Below are positions 1 through 5,682 of a stretch of DNA of 7,420 bases, in pieces. This stretch comes from Devosia sp. GTDB taxonomy: Bacteria > Pseudomonadota > Alphaproteobacteria > Rhizobiales > Devosiaceae. The position numbers and the translations under genes were made by a program. The notes beneath the pieces were generated by a model, which was given only the letters and a program-made list of their open reading frames with translations, did not search any database and was not told the DNA's origin. The DNA is taken from assembly GCA_025352765.1 (NCBI GenBank), contig JANXSI010000245.1:1-7420 (forward strand), given 5' to 3'. Positions within the stretch are counted from its first letter, which is position 1; each line of letters begins with the position of its first letter.

Positions 1-1274
1 TCGGCCGTCTCGGTCATGAACTGCTCGTGCACCACGGTGAACAGATCCTCGCGGGCGAAGCCGGCACGGGTCAGCCCCTGCTCGGGCGAGACGTTCATCG
101 GATTGGTGTTCTGGATAAACAGCGCCTTGACCGGTCCGCCGCCCCGCAGCGCCTTGGCGTTGCCGGTCAGCACCTTGCCGATTTCCGACATGTCGAGCGG
201 CCGGCCCGCGTCGCCCAGGCTAGTGCCACTGATCAGCGACTTGTTGAGCTTCCAGGTGCCCGAATTGGAGTGAAACGCGCCGCCCCCGCGGTGCTGCCAC
301 GCCCCGGTTACCGCCGGGATGCAGAGCGCGGCGTGCATGTTGGCGCTGCCGTTGCGCTGCCGGGTAAAACCGTAGCCTAGCCGGAAATAGGTTTTTGGGG
401 TCGACCCGACCAGCCGTGCGAACACTTCGATCTCGCCAACGGTGAGCCCGGTGATCTCTGCCGCCCATTCGGGCGTGTGCGTCATCAGGTGTGCTTCGAT
501 CTCGGCATCGAAGTCGGTGAATTTCTCGAGATAGGCGCGATCGGCGAGATTTTCGCGCAGCAGCACATGCATCACCGCGCAGGCGAAAGCGCCGTCCGAG
601 CCGGGCCGCAGCAGGATCGGCAGGTCCGCCTGTTCCATGGTGGCCGTGCGGTAGATGTCGACGACGACGAGCTTTGCCCCATGCTCCTTCCGCGCCCGGG
701 TCGCGTGCGTCATGACGTTGACCTGGGTGTTCACCGCGTTGGTGCCCCAGATCACCACGCAGTCGGCCTCGGCCATCTGCTCGGGATTGGGGCCACCGAG
801 CACGCCCGTGCCGGCGATGTAGCCCGGCCAGGCCGCGCCGGTGCAGATGGTGTCGTACTGCGCCGAATAGCCCCGGGCGTGGCGCAGCCGGTCGATGCCG
901 TCGCGCTGCACATGCCCCATGGTGCCGGCGTAGAAGTACGGCCAGATCGCTTCGGGGCCGAAATCGCGCTCGATCGCCGTCCAGCGGCCGATGATTTCGG
1001 CAAACGCCTCGTCCCAGGTGAGCCGTTCCCAGCGCCCCTCACCCTTCCGGCCAGCGCGGCGCATCGGGTGGGTCAGCCGGTCCGGATGGTGGATGCGCTC
1101 GGCATAGCGCGCCACCTTCTCGCAGATGACCCCGGACGTGTAAGGGTCGTCCTGCGCCCCGCGAACGCGGCCGATGGTGGTGGCGTCGACAATATCGACG
1201 TCGAGCGCACAGGCGGACGGGCAATCATGCGGGCAGACGGACCGCGCAACGCGGCTGGCGACGGGCTTGTTCAT
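1..1274 (-). CDS. Molybdopterin-dependent oxidoreductase, N-terminal part (runs off the left edge)
   Basis: This is a DMSO-reductase/formate-dehydrogenase superfamily catalytic subunit; 424 residues are visible and the C-terminal part, with the usual dinucleotide-binding domain, is cut off. Read from the ATG at 1274, the frame is open to the edge. The N-terminus has Cys14, Cys18, Cys22 and Cys51 (C-x3-C-x3-C-x28-C), the family's [4Fe-4S] site. A Mo-bisMGD domain follows, with typical segments such as VVIWGTNAVNTQ (about 173-184), KLVVVDIYRT (201-210) and ALFIQNTNPMN (384-394). Cys144 (DTICTGAA) is a plausible molybdenum ligand, by position only. No twin-arginine signal is seen, so it is probably cytoplasmic. 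The substrate cannot be told; generic oxidoreductases of this type are often misnamed formate dehydrogenase. A GTG two codons upstream is an alternative start, and no clear Shine-Dalgarno sequence is visible for either. It is divergent from the cupredoxin gene. Confidence 0.93.
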   Translation of the reverse strand, partial: MNKPVASRVARSVCPHDCPSACALDVDIVDATTIGRVRGAQDDPYTSGVICEKVARYAERIHHPDRLTHPMRRAGRKGEGRWERLTWDEAFAEIIGRWTAIERDFGPEAIWPYFYAGTMGHVQRDGIDRLRHARGYSAQYDTICTGAAWPGYIAGTGVLGGPNPEQMAEADCVVIWGTNAVNTQVNVMTHATRARKEHGAKLVVVDIYRTATMEQADLPILLRPGSDGAFACAVMHVLLRENLADRAYLEKFTDFDAEIEAHLMTHTPEWAAEITGLTVGEIEVFARLVGSTPKTYFRLGYGFTRQRNGSANMHAALCIPAVTGAWQHRGGGAFHSNSGTWKLNKSLISGTSLGDAGRPLDMSEIGKVLTGNAKALRGGGPVKALFIQNTNPMNVSPEQGLTRAGFAREDLFTVVHEQFMTETA

Positions 1275-1324
1275 GGGCACTGGCGTAGCGCGACACCTGG
1301 ACGCGGGCAAGCCGTCAGGCTGGC

Positions 1325-1375
1325 GTCAGTAAGGCAGCGTAGCTGACCCGGGGCGTGGCTGAGAGCCGCGCTGCC
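1325..1375 (+). promoter_or_regulatory. Hairpin-rich leader before the cupredoxin gene
   Basis: Several inverted repeats lie in the 127-base divergent intergenic region. GGCAGCG (1333-1339) is the exact reverse complement of CGCTGCC (1369-1375). Inside that span GCGTGGC (1353-1359) pairs with GCCGCGC (1365-1371), one G-T wobble, around the loop TGAGA. The two stems share 1369-1371, so they cannot both form fully. GTCAG (1325-1329) also pairs with CTGAC (1343-1347). These pairings are read directly; that they regulate the downstream gene is inference. No convincing -35/-10 pair was recognised here for either strand. Confidence 0.3.
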
Positions 1376-1401
1376 CTCGACCAACAACTGGAATCCCCAT
1401 T

Positions 1402-1893
1402 ATGACCAGCCTGCTGCAAAAGACCGTCGCGACCCTCGCTGCCTTCGCCTTCGCCGGAATGGCTAGCGCCGCGCTCGCCGCGCCCTCCGTCATCAAGGTC
1501 ACCTTGTTCGACCTCGGTTCGGGCGCCACCATGGCCACCGACATGGGCATGACCATGGGCGGCGACAAATCCAAGGCCGTGATGAAAATCGCCGCCACCC
1601 CGGCTTTCGCCAAGGCCGGCGACGTCACCTTCGAGGTCACCAACAACTCCAAAGACCTGATCCACGAAATGATCGTGGTCAAGCTCAAGGACCAGAAGAC
1701 CCCGCTGCCGTTCGTTGCCGCCGACAACAAGGTCGACGAAGACGCCGCCGGGCACCTCGGCGAAGTCTCCGAACTCGATCCGGGCAAGACCGGCGCCCTG
1801 ACGCTCAAGCTCGATGCGGGCACCTACATGGTGTTCTGCAACCTGCCGGGCCACTACATGGCCGGCATGTGGACCACCGTGACGGTGAAGTAA
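1402..1893 (+). CDS. Secreted cupredoxin (type-1 copper protein)
   Basis: A 163-residue exported blue-copper-type protein, presumably a periplasmic electron carrier or copper-handling protein. The N-terminus is a signal peptide: Lys7, then a hydrophobic Ala-rich stretch ending about ALA-A near residue 27. The mature part is a single cupredoxin domain. The type-1 copper ligands are visible as His88 (in LIHEM) and the C-terminal loop Cys146-x4-His151-x4-Met156, the spacing of auracyanin- and plastocyanin-like proteins. A Met-rich stretch (Met44, 48, 50, 52) may give an extra copper site, an inference. The ATG at 1402 is preceded by only a weak TGGAA motif about 8 bases away. The gene is followed closely by an intrinsic terminator, so it seems monocistronic. 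Its partner cannot be told; the divergent molybdoenzyme looks cytoplasmic and is not an obvious one. Confidence 0.93.
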   Translation: MTSLLQKTVATLAAFAFAGMASAALAAPSVIKVTLFDLGSGATMATDMGMTMGGDKSKAVMKIAATPAFAKAGDVTFEVTNNSKDLIHEMIVVKLKDQKTPLPFVAADNKVDEDAAGHLGEVSELDPGKTGALTLKLDAGTYMVFCNLPGHYMAGMWTTVTVK

Positions 1894-1916
1894 GTCTGGT
1901 AGGCGGATGACCGGAC

Positions 1917-1939
1917 GGGGCGGCTTCGGCCGCCCTTTT
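1917..1939 (+). terminator. Intrinsic terminator of the cupredoxin gene
   Basis: A perfect 7-bp GC stem, GGGCGGC (1918-1924) with GCCGCCC (1929-1935), closed by a TTCG tetraloop and followed by TTTT (1936-1939). It begins 24 bases after the cupredoxin stop. The last T is the first base of the complement of the convergent gene's stop codon. On the minus strand the hairpin lacks a T tract, so it works mainly for the plus strand. Confidence 0.85.
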
Positions 1940-2130
1940 CAGTCCTCGGCGCGGAGGCGGGCGAGTTCGAGCTGGAAGAGCCTTAGCGACAGGAAGATCG
2001 CGAAGGCGAAGCAGACGATGCCCGTGATCTGCGTGAGCGGCAGAAGGCCCGCCACCGGGGTATGCTTGGCAATGATGAGGAGCAGAACGAGCGCGAGGAC
2101 CAAAGCGACTTCGTGCAGGCGGACGGGCAT
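1939..2130 (-). CDS. Small two-helix membrane protein, function unknown
   Basis: I do not recognise the family. With the ATG at 2130 it encodes 63 residues: a short polar start (MPVRLHE), a first hydrophobic segment about residues 8-21, a short loop (AKHTPVAG), a second about 33-49, and a charged C-terminus (ELARLRAED). This is the layout of a small inner-membrane protein with two helices. The frame is open further upstream to 2238, but those codons read as low-complexity non-membrane sequence, and an AAAAGG Shine-Dalgarno lies 6 bases before the ATG at 2130, so I choose that start. The SD sits in the loop of a small hairpin. The gene converges on the cupredoxin gene. It could be co-transcribed with the DUF3563-like gene about 180 bases upstream, or have its own promoter, which I could not identify. 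Confidence 0.72.
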   Translation of the reverse strand: MPVRLHEVALVLALVLLLIIAKHTPVAGLLPLTQITGIVCFAFAIFLSLRLFQLELARLRAED

Positions 2131-2151
2131 GGTTTGCCTTTTCAACAAACC
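2131..2151 (-). promoter_or_regulatory. Shine-Dalgarno in a hairpin loop next to the start codon
   Basis: On the minus strand GGTTTG pairs perfectly with CAAACC around the 9-base loop TTGAAAAGG, and the stem ends directly at the ATG of the small membrane protein. The Shine-Dalgarno AAAAGG is thus in the loop with the start codon at the stem base. The pairing is certain; a role in tuning translation is inference. Confidence 0.4.
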
Positions 2152-2246
2152 GCACGGGCCGACGCTTGCCGATGCGAGGGTTTCATCCGGGCGAACGCCC
2201 GTACCCCCACGCTCTCGCGAAACCGGCAAAGGTTCCATTCAATTTT

Positions 2247-2304
2247 GCGGCCGAGCCGATATCACTGCGGCGCGTTGCCGGCGCGCAACAATCGGCTCGG
2301 CCGC
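2247..2304. repeat. 14-bp perfect inverted repeat between two small genes
   Basis: GCGGCCGAGCCGAT (2247-2260) is the exact reverse complement of ATCGGCTCGGCCGC (2291-2304). The 30-base interior holds a smaller pairing, GTTGC (2274-2278) with GCAAC (2285-2289). It begins 7 bases past the stop codon of the DUF3563-like gene. Read on the minus strand, the hairpin is followed by AAAATTG rather than a T tract, so it is not a standard intrinsic terminator. It may be a 3' stabilising stem-loop, a Rho-assisted end, a small structured RNA or a protein-binding palindrome; the sequence does not decide. I see no gene in 2131-2310. Confidence 0.6.
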
Positions 2305-2310
2305 CGCAGA

Positions 2311-2466
2311 TCACCGGCGCTGGCCGCGACGGAAGCGGCCGCGGTCGATTTCGCGCTCGCGCAGCTCGAGATCGACGCGCGAGGTCGCTTCGTTGAGGTA
2401 GTCGACCTCGAAGTCGGGCCGCGGGCGGCTCCTGAATGCCGACTTCAAACTGTCCATGAGTCCCAT
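2311..2466 (-). CDS. DUF3563-like small protein, 51 residues
   Basis: A short gene of 51 residues. An excellent Shine-Dalgarno, AAAGGAG (complement of 2473-2479), lies 6 bases before the ATG at 2466. A second ATG three codons in lies further from it, so I use the first. The protein begins MGLMDSLKSAF, continues with an Arg/Pro turn (RSRPRPDFE), and then has a charged helical part, VDYLNEATSRVDLELREREIDR (about 21-42), ending Arg-rich. The pattern of an N-terminal amphipathic helix followed by YLxEAxxxxDLExRxRxxD resembles the DUF3563 family of small uncharacterised proteobacterial proteins; this assignment is from memory. Function is unknown. It is soluble, with no signal peptide. Inverted repeats lie on both sides, and 135 bases separate it from the tautomerase gene upstream. 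Confidence 0.8.
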   Translation of the reverse strand: MGLMDSLKSAFRSRPRPDFEVDYLNEATSRVDLELREREIDRGRFRRGQRR

Positions 2467-2522
2467 GACGGTCTCCTTTCGCTACGGCCAAGATGGGCCG
2501 ATGCGGACCGTGCAGCAATGGT

Positions 2523-2563
2523 GGCAGGCGCATGCCAGCCTCGCGCAGGGCGTGCGCCTTGCC
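2523..2563. repeat. Long imperfect inverted repeat upstream of the DUF3563-like gene
   Basis: GGCGCATGCC (2527-2536) pairs with GGCGTGCGCC (2549-2558), one G-T wobble on the plus strand. The stem extends outward as GGCA (2523-2526) with TGCC (2560-2563) across one bulged base, giving about 14 pairs around a 12-base loop. It lies in the 135-base spacer between the second tautomerase and the DUF3563-like gene. On the minus strand no T tract follows, so it is not a classical terminator. It may be a leader structure or transcript-end structure. The spacer has coding-like composition on both strands, but I see no supported gene in it. Confidence 0.45.
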
Positions 2564-2601
2564 ATCCGCAGCCGATCGCAGCGGGCGGACGATGCGGACC
2601 A

Positions 2602-2787
2602 CTACATCTCGTCGAAGGGCACGCCGCCGCGCGACTTGCTGTCTCTGGGAGACTCGACGATCTGGACGACGACGCGGTCGGCGGGAACGCCGAAGTTCCT
2701 GACCACCGCGTCGGTGATGTCCTTCATCAGTGCCTTCTTGGATGCCGGCGATCGCCCCTCGACGATATGGACGAGGATTTCCGGCAT
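2602..2787 (-). CDS. 4-oxalocrotonate tautomerase family protein, 61 residues
   Basis: A small single-domain tautomerase of the usual length (about 60-65 residues for 4-OT). The N-terminus MPEILVHIVEGRS fits the family: after Met removal Pro1 is the catalytic base, and Arg12 (Arg11 in mature numbering) matches the substrate-binding arginine of 4-oxalocrotonate tautomerase. A beta-alpha-beta pattern follows, with helix about 14-31 and strand VVVQIVE about 39-45. By hand alignment the position of 4-OT Arg39 is Val and that of Phe50 is not aromatic. It is therefore probably not a true 2-hydroxymuconate tautomerase, and its substrate is unknown. The start is fixed by a TGATG overlap with the stop codon of the gene upstream, implying translational coupling and perhaps a hetero-oligomer, as some small tautomerases form. 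Confidence 0.88.
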   Translation of the reverse strand: MPEILVHIVEGRSPASKKALMKDITDAVVRNFGVPADRVVVQIVESPRDSKSRGGVPFDEM

Positions 2788-3122
2788 CAGGATTTCTTGG
2801 CGGGACCGCGCTTGAGCGATACGGCTTCGGGGACGGCGCCGAGTGCGGCCTGCTTGGCCGGGGCTTTCTTGGCCGGCGCCTTCTTGGCGGGAGCCTTCTT
2901 GCCGGCGGCTTTGGCCCGCTCGGCGGCTTCGGCTTCGCGGATCAGCTTCACCGAGGTGCCCTTGTGGCCCCAGTTCTCGCCTTCCACTTCCTCGATCACG
3001 ACAAAAGTATATTCGGGATTCTTGCCGAGGACTTTGACCAAGAGGTCGGTGACGCCCTTGTAGAGGTCGAGCTTCTGCTGCGTGGTGGCGCCGTCGGTGA
3101 TTTCAATACGAACGTAAGGCAT
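2787..3122 (-). CDS. Tautomerase family protein with Lys/Ala/Pro-rich C-terminal tail
   Basis: Residues 1-60 form a tautomerase domain: MPYVRIEITDG with the catalytic Pro after Met, a helix about 14-33, strand YTFVVIEEV (38-46), and ENWGHKG (49-55), the N-W-G motif common in this subgroup. The Arg11 equivalent is absent (DGAT), so the chemistry may differ from 4-OT. Unusually, about 50 residues follow: a charged helix (EAEAAERAKAAGKK), three KKAPA repeats (75-89) and a basic end (LKRGPAKKS). This resembles the disordered tail of histone H1 or bacterial H1-like proteins. Ordinary members stop near residue 65. The ATG at 3122 has a strong Shine-Dalgarno, GGAGGGG, 5 bases away. Its stop overlaps the next tautomerase by one base. 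The tail may bind nucleic acid or another polyanion, or be a by-product of repeat expansion; this is inference. Confidence 0.9.
   Translation of the reverse strand: MPYVRIEITDGATTQQKLDLYKGVTDLLVKVLGKNPEYTFVVIEEVEGENWGHKGTSVKLIREAEAAERAKAAGKKAPAKKAPAKKAPAKQAALGAVPEAVSLKRGPAKKS
2849..2903 (-). repeat. Imperfect 15-bp tandem repeat coding KKAPA units
   Basis: The core CTTTCTT/CCTTCTT recurs every 15 bases (2864, 2879, 2894 on the plus strand), with a decayed copy CCTGCTT at 2849. In the minus frame it codes three KKAPA units and a weaker AKQAA. Copies differ at third positions, so it is not a very recent expansion. Confidence 0.75.
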
Positions 3123-3139
3123 GGATTCCCCTCCAAATC

Positions 3140-3165
3140 AAAAAAGGCCGGCATCGCTGCCGGCC
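3140..3165 (-). terminator. Intrinsic terminator after ndk
   Basis: On the minus strand a perfect 8-bp stem, GGCCGGCA with TGCCGGCC, closes a GCGA tetraloop and is followed by six T (plus-strand A tract 3140-3145). It starts 9 bases past the ndk stop codon. The T tract ends only 5 bases before the Shine-Dalgarno of the next tautomerase gene. Confidence 0.9.
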
Positions 3166-3174
3166 CTTTGAACC

Positions 3175-3597
3175 TTACCCGACGATTTCGGGGTCCGTGA
3201 AGAAGAACTTGATCTCCTGCGCCGCCGTCTCGGGGGCGTCGGAGCCGTGCACCGAGTTCTCGCCCATGTTGAGGGCGTAGTCCTTGCGGATGGTGCCGGG
3301 AGCGGCCTTCTCGGGGTTGGTCGCGCCCATGATCTCGCGGTATTTCAGGATGGCGTTCTCGCCTTCCAGCACCTGCACGACGACCGGCGCCGCGATCATC
3401 TGCTCGACCAGTTCCCCATAGAACGGCCGGTCCTTGTGGACGGCATAGAAGCCCTCGGCCTGGGCGCGGGTCATGTGGATGCGCTTGGAAGCGATCACGC
3501 GCAGCCCGCCGTCCTCGATCTTGGTGATGATCTTGCCGGTGATGTTGCGGCGGGTGGCGTCGGGTTTGATGATCGAGAAGGTGCGCTCGAGAGCCAT
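3175..3597 (-). CDS. ndk: Nucleoside diphosphate kinase
   Basis: Transfers the terminal phosphate from ATP to nucleoside diphosphates through a phospho-histidine, balancing NTP and dNTP pools in the cytoplasm. The 140-residue length is standard. All key motifs are visible: TFSIIKPDA (6-14) with Lys11, FY at 50-51, RPFYGELV (57-64), an Arg at 88, RKDYALNMGENSVHGSD (104-120) with catalytic His117, and EIKFFF near the end. The ATG at 3597 is preceded by AGGA about 8 bases upstream. It is monocistronic in appearance, with a strong terminator behind it and a divergent ABC-F gene in front. A candidate promoter lies at 3633-3661. Confidence 0.98.
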   Translation of the reverse strand: MALERTFSIIKPDATRRNITGKIITKIEDGGLRVIASKRIHMTRAQAEGFYAVHKDRPFYGELVEQMIAAPVVVQVLEGENAILKYREIMGATNPEKAAPGTIRKDYALNMGENSVHGSDAPETAAQEIKFFFTDPEIVG

Positions 3598-3632
3598 GGG
3601 TTCGTCCTGATGGTCCGGGGAAAAGGTCGCGC

Positions 3633-3661
3633 CTTTTACTCAAGCCCTGTGATGGGCGCAA
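3633..3661 (-). promoter_or_regulatory. Candidate sigma-70 promoter for ndk
   Basis: On the minus strand TTGCGC (3656-3661) and TAAAAG (3633-3638) are 17 bases apart, a fair but not strong match to a housekeeping promoter. An inverted repeat, AAAAGG (3621-3626) with CCTTTT (3632-3637) around TCGCG, overlaps the -10 element and could be an operator. Confidence 0.35.
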
Positions 3662-3682
3662 GACAGCCCGAGTGCCGCAGCG

Positions 3683-3710
3683 TTGGACATCCCCGCCGAC
3701 TGGCTATATG
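3683..3710 (+). promoter_or_regulatory. Candidate sigma-70 promoter for the ABC-F gene
   Basis: TTGGAC (3683-3688) and TATATG (3705-3710) are separated by 16 bases. Transcription from here would begin near 3717, about 20 bases before the ATG at 3737. This argues against a longer reading starting inside the -35 element. Confidence 0.4.
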
Positions 3711-3736
3711 TGGCGCCGTCACCCCCCGGAATTGCC

Positions 3737-5611
3737 ATGCTCGCCGTTTCCAACATCACGTACCGTATTCAGGGCCGCCCGCTGTTCGAGGACGCGGGAT
3801 TTGTGCTGCCCGACGGCGCCAAGGCCGGGTTCGTGGGCAAAAACGGCTCGGGCAAGACCACCCTGTTCAAGCTGATCCAGGGCCAGTTGGCGCTCGATGC
3901 CGGCTCGATCGAGGTCAACAAGCGGGCCAAGATCGGCGGCGTGGCGCAGGAAGCGCCGGCGACCAACCTTTCGGTGCTCGAGACGGTAATGGCGGCCGAT
4001 ACCGAGCGCGCCGAGCTGATGGCCGAAGCCGAGCACGCGACCGACGCACACCGGATTTCCGACATCCACATGCGGCTTGCCGACATCGAGGCGCACACCG
4101 CCGAGGCGCGCGCCGCCACCATCCTCAAGGGCCTCGGCTTCGAGCAGGACCGGCAGATGGCGCCGACCTCGGAGCTCTCGGGCGGCTGGCGGATGCGCGT
4201 GGCGCTCGCGGGCGTGCTGTTCTCGCAGCCCGACCTGCTGCTCCTCGACGAGCCGACCAACTACCTCGACCTCGAGGGCACGCTGTGGCTCGAGAAATAC
4301 CTCGCGACCTATCCCTACACCGTGTTCATGATCAGCCATGACCGCGACCTCCTGAACAAGGCGGTCAACGCGATCGTGCATCTCGAGCGCGGCAAGATGA
4401 CCTTCTACAAGGGCAATTACGACACTTTCGAAACCACCCGCCGCATGCAGATGGAGCTCAACAACAAGAGCCGCGAGAAGGCCCTCGACCAGGTCGCGCA
4501 TCTGCAGAAGTTCGTCGACCGCTTCGGCGCCTCGGCCACCAAGGCAAAGCAGGCGCAGGCCCGCGTCAAGATGATCGCCAAGCTGAAGCCACCGGCGGCG
4601 ATGTTCGACGAATACGCCGCGCCTTTCACCTTCCCCAATCCCAAGAAGGAGCCGGCCTCGCCGATGCTTACCTTCGACAATGTGTCGGTGGGCTATGGCG
4701 ACAAGGTGATCCTCAGGCACATCACCAACCGCATCGACCCCGAGGACCGCATCGCGCTGGTCGGTGTCAACGGCAACGGCAAGTCGACGTTTGCAAAGCT
4801 CCTCGCCGGCGAATTGCAGCCGATGATGGGCGAGATGCGGCGCAGCCGCGGCCTCGACATCGCCTATTTCGCCCAGCACCAGATGGACAGCCTTAAGCCC
4901 GAGCAGACGCCGCTCGAGCATGTCATCAAGCTGATGCCCAACGACAGCGAGGCCAAGCGGCGCAGCCGGCTGGCGCAGATGGGCATGACCACCTCGCGCA
5001 TGGACACCAAGGTCAACAAACTCTCGGGCGGCGAGCGCGCGCGGCTGCTGCTCGGTCTCATCACCTTCAGCGGGCCGGGGATGCTGATCCTCGACGAGCC
5101 GACCAACCACCTCGACATCGACAGCCGCGACGCGCTGGTGCAGGCCCTCAACGACTATACCGGCGCCGTGCTGATCATCAGCCACGACCGCCACCTGATC
5201 GACGCCACCGTCGACAAGCTCTGGATCGCGCAGAACGGCACGATCGAGGAGTTCGACGAGGACCTCGACACCTACCAGCGAATGCTGACCTCGGGCAAAG
5301 AGCGCGGCAACGGCAAGTCGACGCCGGCCAACACCGACAAGAAGGCCTCGCGGCAGGACGGCGCCAACCGCCGCGCCGAAGTCGCGCCGATCCGCAAATC
5401 GATCAAGGACGCCGAGCAGAAGCTGTTCCGGCTGAAGGCGGAACTGGGCAAGGTCGATGCCTTCCTCGCCGATCCCAAGATCTACGACGGCTCGCCAGAG
5501 CGCGTCATTTCGCTCGGCAAGGACAAGGCCCGCTTCGAAGCCGAGATCGCCAAGGTCGAGGAAGCCTGGCTGGCCCTCAGCACTCAGCTCGAAGAAGCCG
5601 AGCAGGCCTGA
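3737..5611 (+). CDS. ABC-F family ATPase, YheS-like
   Basis: A 624-residue soluble twin-ATPase of the ABC-F class, which act on ribosomes rather than as transporters. NBD1 has Walker A GKNGSGKT (34-41), signature LSGGW (147-151), Walker B LLLLDEPTN (167-175) and switch His201. The linker follows (about 218-300), with the conserved DRFGASATKAKQAQARVKM (261-279) before NBD2. NBD2 has Walker A GVNGNGKS (343-350), signature LSGGE (429-433), Walker B LILDEPTNHLD (450-460) and His483. A charged C-terminal region (about 520-620) looks like a coiled coil. Length and linker match E. coli YheS better than EttA or Uup. I chose the ATG at 3737 because the protein then begins with the family's usual first strand (MLAVSNITYRI) and the upstream codons overlap the likely promoter. 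No membrane segments are present. An antibiotic-resistance role is not indicated. Confidence 0.96.
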   Translation: MLAVSNITYRIQGRPLFEDAGFVLPDGAKAGFVGKNGSGKTTLFKLIQGQLALDAGSIEVNKRAKIGGVAQEAPATNLSVLETVMAADTERAELMAEAEHATDAHRISDIHMRLADIEAHTAEARAATILKGLGFEQDRQMAPTSELSGGWRMRVALAGVLFSQPDLLLLDEPTNYLDLEGTLWLEKYLATYPYTVFMISHDRDLLNKAVNAIVHLERGKMTFYKGNYDTFETTRRMQMELNNKSREKALDQVAHLQKFVDRFGASATKAKQAQARVKMIAKLKPPAAMFDEYAAPFTFPNPKKEPASPMLTFDNVSVGYGDKVILRHITNRIDPEDRIALVGVNGNGKSTFAKLLAGELQPMMGEMRRSRGLDIAYFAQHQMDSLKPEQTPLEHVIKLMPNDSEAKRRSRLAQMGMTTSRMDTKVNKLSGGERARLLLGLITFSGPGMLILDEPTNHLDIDSRDALVQALNDYTGAVLIISHDRHLIDATVDKLWIAQNGTIEEFDEDLDTYQRMLTSGKERGNGKSTPANTDKKASRQDGANRRAEVAPIRKSIKDAEQKLFRLKAELGKVDAFLADPKIYDGSPERVISLGKDKARFEAEIAKVEEAWLALSTQLEEAEQA

Positions 5612-5629
5612 GGCGCATCCCGGCCGGCG

Positions 5630-5682
5630 TTGACTCCGTCGTCCCCTTGATGCCGAATTCGCCGGACGCTTCGGGGGACACT
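5630..5682 (+). promoter_or_regulatory. Candidate -35 element and ribosome binding site deciding a GTG start
   Basis: TTGACT (5630-5635) is a good -35 element, but the -10 region near CGAATT is poor. GGGGGA (5673-5678) is 4 bases before the GTG at 5683. The earlier TTG (5647) and ATG (5650) in the same frame lack any Shine-Dalgarno. Confidence 0.4.

Noticed and set aside
477..1346. A 289-codon plus-strand open frame opposite the molybdopterin oxidoreductase.
   Set aside because: It is the antisense shadow of a gene with clear [4Fe-4S] and molybdopterin-domain motifs; its own translation is His/Arg/Asp-rich with no domain.
1336..1395. TPP-riboswitch-like words (GCTGAGAG, GACC, ACTGG, and AGCGTAG) before the cupredoxin gene.
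   Set aside because: The AGCGTAG-like part lies before rather than after the CTGAGA part, the conserved ACCTGATCTGG-type core is missing, and the gene is unrelated to thiamine.
2231..2236. GGAACC on the minus strand, resembling the -35 of the alphaproteobacterial general stress (EcfG) promoter.
   Set aside because: No CGTT-like -10 occurs at the required 16-17 bases; the nearest CGTG is 19 bases away.
2456..2815. A plus-strand frame with fairly natural-looking first 50 residues in the 135-base spacer.
   Set aside because: Two thirds of it is antisense to the tautomerases, I see no ribosome binding site, and composition in the spacer is coding-like on both strands.
2062..3063. A 333-codon plus-strand open frame across the small minus-strand genes.
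   Set aside because: It runs antisense to two tautomerases and the DUF3563-like gene, each with a good start, and its repetitive AGAFLAG part mirrors the KKAPA repeat.
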